From: Tectiglobus sp039183375
GTDB lineage: Bacteria; Pseudomonadota; Alphaproteobacteria; Rhizobiales; Hyphomicrobiaceae
NCBI GenBank assembly: GCA_039183375.1
Contig: JBCDBQ010000383.1
Location: forward strand, 1-7,254
Length of the DNA stretch: 7,254 nt
Direction of reading: 5' to 3'
Below are positions 1 to 6,097 of the stretch, piece by piece. The notes under the pieces were generated by a model that ran no database searches, was not told the DNA's origin, and saw only the letters and a program-made list of their open reading frames with translations. The position numbers and the translations under genes are program-made. The first letter of the stretch is position 1, and every line of letters begins with the position of its first letter.

Positions 1-686
1 ATCCGCGCTGAGAAAGCAGAGACGCAGGCCCCCGCAATGCCACGCGCATCAAGCGCAGGGAGCCGCGATACGCCAGCATCGTCGACGCCGCGATCCGCAT
101 CGCTCGTTATCACTGCAAATACGTCGTACTTGACCGCTGTCTCTGGCCTGCCGCCCAACAAAGCCCCGTGCGACGCGGCGACGACAACCCTGCCGGCATC
201 GTCAGGGGTTACCAACGAAATCGAGTCCATCACAATGATTGGCCCGCCCACAGCCGGTGCATCACTTGCTTCAAATCGCGCCTCAGCCAGAACTTCGGGA
301 GCGGGTGAGGGTTCAAGCTGCGAACTTTGCAGGCTCTGCAACGCATCCCGGCAAGACATACCGACAGAGAGCCCCACCGCCTTGGCTGCGTCGTTTGCGA
401 ACGACAGAACTCCTCGTGCCAAACCATCAGCACCATCACCAATCCTGGCACTGCGATGCGAGACTGTCGCAGCTGGTACGCCTAGCCCGTCGAGAAGCTT
501 GACCCCGGCAAGACCGGCAGCCTCTCGTCCGATGCCGGCATCATTCAGAATGACCGCGCCAGTTCCCATTTTAGCTGCAAAGTACCCGGCATACACGCCG
601 CCGTGAGATGCGCAATGAGCCGCAACCCCGCGGTGCTCTTCGGTCAAATGTGTAACGCTATCAAGAACTAACGGTTCGTCGGACAT
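1..686 (-). CDS. Partial protein of unknown function with two copies of an internal module (C-terminus beyond the left edge)
   Basis: An uninterrupted minus-strand frame starts with ATG at 684-686 (MSDEPLVLDS) and runs off the left edge, giving 228 complete residues. I do not recognise a characterised family. The protein is soluble-looking, rich in Ala and Gly, with no signal peptide or membrane segment. Residues 9-81 and 154-228 are two copies of one module. Both begin with Asp-Ser, carry Ser-His-Gly exactly 18 residues later (27-29 and 172-174), then a hydrophobic strand leading to NDAG (48-51) or SDAD (195-198), and both end in Ser-Ala-Arg. Only about a two-residue gap is needed to align them. 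The first copy continues into IGDGAD (82-87). The His and Asp in each copy could be functional, but that is a guess. A purine-rich AGGCAGG lies a few bases before the ATG and is a modest ribosome binding site. The gene diverges from the mutarotase gene across a 319-bp spacer. The reading frame is secure; the function is unknown. Confidence 0.82.
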   Translation of the reverse strand, partial: MSDEPLVLDSVTHLTEEHRGVAAHCASHGGVYAGYFAAKMGTGAVILNDAGIGREAAGLAGVKLLDGLGVPAATVSHRSARIGDGADGLARGVLSFANDAAKAVGLSVGMSCRDALQSLQSSQLEPSPAPEVLAEARFEASDAPAVGGPIIVMDSISLVTPDDAGRVVVAASHGALLGGRPETAVKYDVFAVITSDADRGVDDAGVSRLPALDARGIAGACVSAFSAR

Positions 687-1005
687 CTTGCCTGCCTATA
701 TGTCAATCATCTCTCTCCGCGATGGTGCTTGATTTTATGGACTGCCTCGTCAAATCTGCGCAAGCATTACGGGTCAGGTGCGCTGCTCTATAGCGCAGAG
801 AACGAACGAACTTCAGGGGGAACTTTAGATCCGTATGCACATAATCGGCGAAGCTGAGAACCACCGTGTTTTCGGGCCACGTCGACGTTTGGGGGGCAAG
901 CAGTAACGACAAGGCTTTGGAAACAGTCTGGAACTTGTTTGTCCAACAAAGAGTAATGCCCAAACTGCTCAGCCGAGCTAGGGCCGTTCAACGCGGAGCG
1001 TAAGT
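687..1005. other. Divergent intergenic spacer, no gene found
   Basis: This 319-bp spacer separates the minus-strand unknown gene from the plus-strand mutarotase gene, so it should carry promoters for both. I find no convincing -35/-10 pair on either strand. A TTGACA hexamer on the minus strand (706-701) is too close to the start codon of the unknown gene and has no -10 partner. A weak 6-bp inverted repeat, TGCGCT/AGCGCA, sits at 779-784 and 792-797. Open frames here lack ATG starts and resemble no known protein. Confidence 0.6.
995..998 (+). promoter_or_regulatory. Ribosome binding site of the mutarotase gene
   Basis: GGAG lies seven bases before the ATG at 1006, a good Shine-Dalgarno spacing. 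It supports that start over the internal Met12 codon. Confidence 0.6.
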
Positions 1006-1896
1006 ATGCGGGGATTCAACTTACCAGCTGGCGTCAGCATGGACGTCAACAACGAGGCAGGCGCGTCCGTCGCCATTCAGAATGCACGCTGCCTGGGTCG
1101 AGTATCTATTCGAGGCGGCCAAGTCCTAGGCTGGCAGCCCAACGGTCACTCATCGATCCTTTGGCTATCACCTGGCGCAATATTCTCACCTGGCAAGAGT
1201 ATTCGCGGTGGCATTCCGATTTGTTGGCCTTGGTTCGGTGACCATCCCACCGATCCTTTGAAGCCCTCCCATGGATTCGCGAGATTGCGTGATTGGCGGC
1301 TGGAAGGCGTTCAGAATACCAATGACGCAACTCTGGTCAGCCTGCGGTTACCAGCACACCAACACGATCAGGATCTTTGGTCCTATGGCTCCCGCCCGAC
1401 ACTCAACATTGTATTGTCAGACACATTGAGTTTGCGATTGACCATCACCAATTCGGATGCGGCTCCGATTACGATCTCTCAGGCGCTGCACACCTACTTC
1501 ACCATCAGTGACATCGGCGCGATCCGCATATCAGGACTGGATGGTGCAACATACTACGACAAAGTCACCGATACGCATGATCATCGCCAATCAGGCGACA
1601 TATCATTCGATGGCGAGCTTGACCGAATTTACCGTCATGGCGAAGGCGAGATCGAAATGAGTGATCCCGGCCTCAAGCGCTCGGTTTTGATTAATCAAAC
1701 CGGCGGCAAGAGCATTGTTGTCTGGAACCCGTGGATTGAGAAGGCGGGTGCGCTCAATGACATGGGACCGGCAGCGAGCTACCGCAGCATGGTTTGCATT
1801 GAAACGGGCTCAGTTGCCGACGACTCGATCACGCTGGAACCAGGCGCCACTCACACGCTTGAGACAACGATCGCCGTTAAGTCCCACTCGGCATAA
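1006..1896 (+). CDS. yeaD: D-hexose-6-phosphate mutarotase (YeaD-like aldose 1-epimerase family)
   Basis: This 296-residue protein belongs to the galactose mutarotase-like superfamily. Members of the YeaD branch interconvert the alpha and beta anomers of hexose 6-phosphates in the cytoplasm. The signature stretches are all present: IRGGIPICWPWFG (66-78), which includes a phosphate-contacting Arg in the family; HGFAR (89-93); LHTYF (161-165), whose His162 should be the general acid; and VCIETG (263-268), whose Glu266 should be the general base. VVWNPW (238-243) is also typical. The length matches the usual 270-300 residues, and no catalytic residue is missing. The start is supported by GGAG seven bases upstream. 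The protein has no signal peptide. Its 3' end overlaps the convergent GT-C gene by 20 bp. The preferred sugar phosphate cannot be read from the sequence. The link to the neighbouring glycan-type genes is only positional. Confidence 0.93.
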   Translation: MRGFNLPAGVSMDVNNEAGASVAIQNARCLGRVSIRGGQVLGWQPNGHSSILWLSPGAIFSPGKSIRGGIPICWPWFGDHPTDPLKPSHGFARLRDWRLEGVQNTNDATLVSLRLPAHQHDQDLWSYGSRPTLNIVLSDTLSLRLTITNSDAAPITISQALHTYFTISDIGAIRISGLDGATYYDKVTDTHDHRQSGDISFDGELDRIYRHGEGEIEMSDPGLKRSVLINQTGGKSIVVWNPWIEKAGALNDMGPAASYRSMVCIETGSVADDSITLEPGATHTLETTIAVKSHSA

Positions 1897-3721
1897 CGAT
1901 CCAGATCCGAAGCGGCGACTTCGCCTTGCCGATCACGATCGGTTCCAGAAAAGAAACACGCTCGCCGTTCTGCAACCGGCGCATCAGCGAGCCATCGATC
2001 ATGTTATTAATGGTCTTCTGATCGCGCTGGCAGACCACGACATAGTTCACACCCAACCGACGGAGCGTCGCCTCGGACTGTGATGGTGGTGATGCCAGAA
2101 TGCGGTGCGCCGCAAGTATCGACTTATCTATGCGATGATAGGGCCCAGCGAGCACACGATGCGGCGTGTTAAGTGCGATGAACGGGCCGAGATCAACTTC
2201 CGCTGCCACAAGACCAGTTGGAAGATTGGCCAGTGTCTGATGCACAGTTCTCGGCTGGCAGTCAGCCGTCGATGCTGTCCAGGCGGCCTCTGCCTTACTT
2301 TCAACGTCAGAGAATAGACCAACGATAACCGAGAACATCGTCAGCATCATCGTTTGGCTACAAAACACTGCCGCACCGATACGAACCGACCGCTCAGGCA
2401 ACTCACCATAGGCCGGCAATCGTGCCACCAACACCGCAACGGGCACAATTGCAAGCCACATGGCGTAGGACATCAGCTTGAGATAGAGGCAGCTGTAGAG
2501 AAGCGCGGCCACCATAACTGAAAGTGCTGCCAGGGCATCAATGGATTTCTGCTCACGCCAGTTGATCCAGCAGGCCGTAACACCTAGCGTGGCGAACAGG
2601 AAGAAACTGATGGCGGCTGATGGAGATGTCTGTGCCAGATGGTACAAGCTCTTGGCTTCAAAGACATGATCCAGCCAGATGGGTCCGACCGCCGGATCAA
2701 CCTGTCCGAACGGACCTGCAACACAATCGGGCTCCAGAGCCAGGTATGCAAGGACACCAAGCCCGCCGCCGATCGCAAGGCCGCCAATCCACTGCAAAGG
2801 GGTTGCCTGCGGAAACCGAGCCATCAAAACCATCATGGACATCGCCCCGGCACCGCTCAACGCGATCAGGTTCAGTCCGTTGGCATCACAGGCAACATGA
2901 TACCAATAAGACGGCGGTGTCGTCGCCAGGAAAGAGACCAACAACACAGCTGTCGTCGAAATCATCGTCCGCACCATACCGTCCCGAATAGCCGGATCGA
3001 AAGCCGCACATAGGCTACCGATCCCGAGCACGGCGACAACAAACGGCAAAGCCTCCAAGCCAACGGCGAGTCCAACGCCAAACAGCGCACCGACAATCCA
3101 GCCAAGTTTCGGCTCGCGAAAGCTTCGCAGTAACAGCAATGTACTACCAACCGCACAAAGGATCTGGACGTTGTGGTGATCTATCCGACCTGGCGTGAAC
3201 TGCATGGTTGCAGCCAATCCGCCAAAGACGAACAACAACGCTGCTCCACCGGCAAACACGCCGCCTCTTCGCTCAGCTTCGCGAAGCACAATCATGGTCA
3301 GCGCAAACAGCAGCAAGACTGGCCAAACAATACGGGCAGCCAGCTCAGCGTTTTCACTCGAGAAGAACAAGCTAAAGAATAACACGAGCGATGCGATCGG
3401 CAGATCCAGCAATCTCGACCAATGCGAGACCAGAGCTTCCGGAGCTCCAATCTGCAGAAGAGTTGGATCAAACCAGTTACCGTAAGTAAGAAACTCGCGC
3501 ACCTGGATCAGGCGCATGGCGTCGTCGCTATCGCCGGCGCCGGAGAACAATTGTTCCATATTGGAGGATAGGGCCCGGCCACTAACGGCCAGAACGATGG
3601 CTCCGCACCACAGCCAGCGGGACATCAACAACTTGTTAACGGTTAAGCGGCTGCTGGTCAGCCCACGCAGAATCACAAGGATCCGCCCCCACAACTCAGA
3701 CAACACAAACTGGTTCGGCAT
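1877..3721 (-). CDS. Polytopic membrane protein of the GT-C glycosyltransferase superfamily (STT3/AglB-like)
   Basis: The protein has 614 residues from the ATG at 3721. An in-frame GTG at 3733 would add four, and neither start has a clear ribosome binding site. About 11-13 hydrophobic helices span residues 36 to about 468, followed by a soluble domain of about 140 residues. After the first helix comes an acidic loop motif, DSDDAMR (64-70), followed by WFD. RIDHHNVQ (179-186) lies in the second periplasmic loop region. Acidic residues at these places bind metal and the polyprenyl-linked donor in GT-C enzymes, and a DHH motif occurs in archaeal AglB/STT3 proteins. The C-terminal part contains PHRVLAGPYHR (520-530) and GVNYVVVCQ (557-565), a pattern I associate with uncharacterised alphaproteobacterial GT-C-like proteins. 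It probably transfers a sugar from a polyprenyl carrier to a glycan, lipid or protein on the outer face of the inner membrane. It is divergent from the FAD enzyme and GtrA genes. Donor and acceptor are unknown; the membrane-protein call is firm, the enzyme class likely. Confidence 0.8.
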   Translation of the reverse strand: MPNQFVLSELWGRILVILRGLTSSRLTVNKLLMSRWLWCGAIVLAVSGRALSSNMEQLFSGAGDSDDAMRLIQVREFLTYGNWFDPTLLQIGAPEALVSHWSRLLDLPIASLVLFFSLFFSSENAELAARIVWPVLLLFALTMIVLREAERRGGVFAGGAALLFVFGGLAATMQFTPGRIDHHNVQILCAVGSTLLLLRSFREPKLGWIVGALFGVGLAVGLEALPFVVAVLGIGSLCAAFDPAIRDGMVRTMISTTAVLLVSFLATTPPSYWYHVACDANGLNLIALSGAGAMSMMVLMARFPQATPLQWIGGLAIGGGLGVLAYLALEPDCVAGPFGQVDPAVGPIWLDHVFEAKSLYHLAQTSPSAAISFFLFATLGVTACWINWREQKSIDALAALSVMVAALLYSCLYLKLMSYAMWLAIVPVAVLVARLPAYGELPERSVRIGAAVFCSQTMMLTMFSVIVGLFSDVESKAEAAWTASTADCQPRTVHQTLANLPTGLVAAEVDLGPFIALNTPHRVLAGPYHRIDKSILAAHRILASPPSQSEATLRRLGVNYVVVCQRDQKTINNMIDGSLMRRLQNGERVSFLEPIVIGKAKSPLRIWIVMPSGT

Positions 3722-3737
3722 GCGCGAGTGCACCCAT

Positions 3738-3946
3738 TGGATTCACGATTTGCCAATGGTGCTATCAAATCCGGCTTGCAAAGACGTAAATATTCTACAA
3801 CTCAATATAATCAGAAGTCGTTCAATATTTGCAATTTATTCAATCTTGAAAGCACTTTCTAAACCATTGCCATATATTCCATTAGAACAGAGAATTCGCT
3901 TACTACGACCGCGAGTTTCTCCTGATGTTATGAGGGTATAATATTC
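3738..3946. promoter_or_regulatory. AT-rich divergent promoter region between the GT-C gene and the FAD enzyme gene
   Basis: By direct count, GC is about 30% over 3781-3900, far below the flanking genes. The segment must hold promoters for both divergent genes. Candidate -10 hexamers are a perfect TATAAT on the plus strand at 3806-3811 and TATATT on the minus strand at 3809-3804. They overlap, so divergent transcription could start from nearly one place. TTGCAA on the minus strand, about 19-20 bases before TATATT, is a weak -35. TTGAAA at 3846-3851 with TATATT at 3873-3878 is another plus-strand pair, but its 21-bp spacer is too long to be ideal. TCAAT recurs at 3802, 3822 and 3840, about two helical turns apart. 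None of these is certain. Confidence 0.4.
3933..3936 (+). promoter_or_regulatory. Ribosome binding site of the FAD enzyme gene
   Basis: GAGG ends ten bases before the ATG at 3947, a slightly long but usable Shine-Dalgarno spacing. The intervening bases contain TATAAT (3937-3942), which is probably a chance match because a promoter there would start transcription inside the coding region. Confidence 0.45.
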
Positions 3947-5458
3947 ATGAGTGCGTCGGACGTCTTCATCATCGGTGCCGGTCCCGCCGGTCTAACCGCC
4001 TCTTATCTCCTGACCAAGCAGGGTGTCTCAACCACAGTCATCGAAGCGGACCCGGAGTACGTCGGCGGTATATCTCGCACGGCCAACTACAAGGATTTCA
4101 AGTTCGACATCGGCGGCCACCGCTTTTTCTCGAAGTCCCAGGAAGTTGTCGACTTGTGGGATGAGATTTTGCCACAAGACTTCATCGATCGGCCGCGTCT
4201 AAGCCGGATTTATTATAACGGCCGATACTTCTCATACCCGCTGAAGGCATTCGAAGCTTTTAACAACCTTGGCCCGGTTGAAAGCGCCATGTGTGTACTG
4301 TCGTACATGTACAAGCGCGCCTTCCCGCATGAAAAGCCAGAAAACTTTCATGAGTGGGTATCCAATCAGTTCGGCGAGCGCCTTTTCTCAATCTTTTTCA
4401 AGACCTATACTGAAAAAGTTTGGGGCATGCCCTGTGATGAGATCTCTGCCGACTGGGCTGCACAGCGCATCAAAGGCTTAGATCTCTATTCAGCCATGGC
4501 CAACGCACTGCGCAACTCCATTGCTCCAGCTAAGGGTGGCGCGATGAAGAACGGCGAAGTCATAAAAACGCTGATCGATAGCTTCCGTTATCCGCGCCAA
4601 GGTCCCGGTATGATGTGGGATGCGGCCGCAGAGAAAACCCGCAACCAGGGTGGGCAGATTCATATGGGCCAAGCCCTCGACACCATGTCCTGGGATGGCA
4701 ATGCAAAGCTCTGGACGATTACAGCAAAAGACAGCGACGGCAACACACATCGTTATCAGGCAAAGCACGCAATTTCATCTGCTCCGATCACGGAGCTGGT
4801 TTCATCGCTTTGGGTCTCGGGTCATGCGGCTGAAGCTACCAAAAAATTACGCTACAGGGATTTCCTGACCGTCGCGTTGGTTGTTGAAAAGCCAGACCTG
4901 TTCCCAGACAACTGGATTTACATCCACGAACCCAGCGTCAAGGTTGGTCGCATTCAGAATTTCCGTTCATGGTCACCAGAGATGGTCCCGGATCCGAACC
5001 AATCCTGCCTCGGCCTTGAGTACTTCTGCTTCGAAGGCGACGGCCTATGGAACTCTTCGGATGACAAGTTGATTGAACTGGCCAAAAAGGAGCTGGCACA
5101 GATCGGTCTCGCATCGGAAGAAGAAATCATTGACGGCTGCGTTGTCCGCCAGAAAAAGGCCTATCCGGTCTACGACGATGGCTACAAAGAAAACGTTGAG
5201 ACCATCCGTTCTGAGCTTGCCGAAAAGTATCCGACGCTCCATCTCGTCGGTCGCAACGGCATGCACAAGTACAACAACCAGGACCATGCCATGATGACCG
5301 CCATGCTGACGGTCAAAAACATTCAGGCTGGCGAGCTCCTGTACGACATTTGGAATGTCAACGAAGACGCCGAATACCATGAGTCTGGGAACTCCGGCGA
5401 ACAACAGGCTCTAAGCAGCGTGCGCATGGTTCCAGAGCGGATCAAGAAAGCAAGCTAA
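3947..5458 (+). CDS. FAD-dependent oxidoreductase related to UDP-galactopyranose mutase and amine oxidases
   Basis: The protein has 503 residues and is cytoplasmic, with no signal peptide. A Rossmann dinucleotide-binding motif, IIGAGPAGL (8-16), opens it. Glu33 at the end of the second strand would hold the FAD ribose. GGISRT (40-45) and GGHRFFSK (56-63) correspond to the conserved flavin-contacting segments of the UDP-galactopyranose mutase and protoporphyrinogen oxidase-like group. The middle (about 85-310) is the substrate domain, with an aromatic-rich stretch around YTEKVWGMP (154-162). LHLVGRNG (431-438) and YNNQDHAMMTAM (442-453) form the C-terminal FAD closure seen in this superfamily. 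The usual genomic setting of such proteins is surface polysaccharide or glycolipid synthesis, so a redox or ring-isomerising step on a nucleotide- or lipid-linked sugar is likely. It is longer than classical mutases (about 370-390 residues), and I would not call it a true Glf. The GtrA-family gene follows on the same strand after 127 bp. Cofactor is confident; substrate unknown. Confidence 0.87.
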   Translation: MSASDVFIIGAGPAGLTASYLLTKQGVSTTVIEADPEYVGGISRTANYKDFKFDIGGHRFFSKSQEVVDLWDEILPQDFIDRPRLSRIYYNGRYFSYPLKAFEAFNNLGPVESAMCVLSYMYKRAFPHEKPENFHEWVSNQFGERLFSIFFKTYTEKVWGMPCDEISADWAAQRIKGLDLYSAMANALRNSIAPAKGGAMKNGEVIKTLIDSFRYPRQGPGMMWDAAAEKTRNQGGQIHMGQALDTMSWDGNAKLWTITAKDSDGNTHRYQAKHAISSAPITELVSSLWVSGHAAEATKKLRYRDFLTVALVVEKPDLFPDNWIYIHEPSVKVGRIQNFRSWSPEMVPDPNQSCLGLEYFCFEGDGLWNSSDDKLIELAKKELAQIGLASEEEIIDGCVVRQKKAYPVYDDGYKENVETIRSELAEKYPTLHLVGRNGMHKYNNQDHAMMTAMLTVKNIQAGELLYDIWNVNEDAEYHESGNSGEQQALSSVRMVPERIKKAS

Positions 5459-5503
5459 TCTCAACATCCCTCGGGTGATGAGCAGACAGAACAAACAGCA
5501 ATG

Positions 5504-5529
5504 ATTTGGGCCGGGTTTCCGGCCCAAAT
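5504..5529. terminator. Perfect 11-bp hairpin between the FAD enzyme and GtrA genes
   Basis: The arms ATTTGGGCCGG (5504-5514) and CCGGCCCAAAT (5519-5529) are exactly complementary around a GTTT loop. It sits 46 bp after the FAD enzyme stop codon and 57 bp before the GtrA start. Its GC-rich core is terminator-like, but neither strand has a T tract after the stem. It could be a factor-assisted or partial terminator, an mRNA-stabilising hairpin that lowers expression of the downstream gene, or a protein-binding palindrome. The structure is certain; the role is not. Confidence 0.55.
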
Positions 5530-5585
5530 AACAACAAAACCAAAATTCTTGATGGCTGAAGCCAAGAGATTGCAGGCGCGTCGAC

Positions 5586-6047
5586 ATGCAGTACATCGAA
5601 ACTGCGAAAACCTGGTTGATCAATTTTACCGCTACACCCGGCCGGATCGCTCAGTTCCTGAAGTACATAGCGGTGAGCGCCAGTGCACTTGTTGTCGATG
5701 TGCTGACATACGGCATCCTGATCTGGGCAGCTCTCACAGGTGCGGCTTTGGCCGGTGCAATCGGCTTCTCAGCCGGCATCATCACGAACTATATTCTGGC
5801 GGTCAACTTCGTCTTCGATCCGGGCCAAACCAACAAGTCAAATCGCCAGCTCTTTGTAGAGTACGCGACAACTGGCGGTGTCGGTATTGCGCTGACCACA
5901 TCCATCATCTGGGTAACCGTCGACGGACTTGGGCTCCACCCAGCGCTCGCCAAGTGCTTGGCCGTAGGGCCAACATTCATTGTTGTCTATTTGATTCGCG
6001 CAGGTGTCGTATTCGCACCCACCAGAAAAGCGGCCCCTGCACACTAG
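5586..6047 (+). CDS. GtrA-family membrane protein, probable polyprenyl-phosphate-sugar flippase
   Basis: This small protein of 153 residues has four predicted membrane helices at about 24-44, 50-72, 90-112 and 120-143, the size and topology of the GtrA family. Typical family sequence includes FLKYIAVSASALVVDVLTYG (24-43), the NYILAVNFVF stretch (68-77) ending helix two, and FVEYATTGG (90-98) opening the second half. GtrA proteins are thought to move undecaprenyl-phosphate-linked sugars across the inner membrane so that a GT-C glycosyltransferase can use them outside. The gene lies on the same strand as the FAD enzyme, 127 bp downstream, with a hairpin between them, so the two may or may not share a transcript. 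The divergent GT-C gene could supply the transferase. No strong ribosome binding site precedes the ATG at 5586; only AG-poor sequence such as GCAGGCG is visible. The family call is confident; the transported sugar is unknown. Confidence 0.9.
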   Translation: MQYIETAKTWLINFTATPGRIAQFLKYIAVSASALVVDVLTYGILIWAALTGAALAGAIGFSAGIITNYILAVNFVFDPGQTNKSNRQLFVEYATTGGVGIALTTSIIWVTVDGLGLHPALAKCLAVGPTFIVVYLIRAGVVFAPTRKAAPAH

Positions 6048-6080
6048 AGCCAGCCCCCGAACTATCCTGCAACTGGACAG

Positions 6081-6097
6081 ACTGAGTGACACTCAGT
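6081..6097. terminator. Palindrome between convergent GtrA and M28 peptidase genes
   Basis: ACTGAGTG and CACTCAGT flank a single A, forming a near-perfect palindrome that overlaps the peptidase stop codon (6093-6095). An alternative pairing joins GCAACTG (6069-6075) with CAGTTGC (6094-6100). Its place between two convergent genes suits a bidirectional terminator, but no T tract follows on either strand, so the assignment is weak. Confidence 0.3.

Noticed and set aside
37..606. Long plus-strand open frame of 189 codons
   Set aside because: It is the antisense of the minus-strand gene at 1-686. That gene has a proper start and a meaningful internal duplication, while the plus-strand translation is low-complexity Ser/Ala/Pro/Thr typical of an antisense frame.
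703..963. Minus-strand 86-codon frame ending 16 bp before the unknown gene
   Set aside because: It has only a TTG start, an in-frame stop just upstream, no ribosome binding site and no recognisable protein features. A small coupled upstream gene cannot be fully excluded.
3516..3941. Plus-strand 141-codon frame leading up to the FAD enzyme gene
   Set aside because: Its first half is antisense to the GT-C gene and its second half runs through the AT-rich spacer. It shows no domain or membrane pattern.
3937..3942. Perfect TATAAT just before the FAD enzyme start codon
   Set aside because: A promoter here would start transcription inside the coding region, there is no suitable -35, and a ribosome binding site just upstream implies a longer leader.
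5501..6085. Plus-strand 194-codon frame over the GtrA gene
   Set aside because: It is another frame of the GtrA gene. Its ATG lies at the foot of the hairpin, and the product is Arg/Cys/His-rich with no family resemblance.
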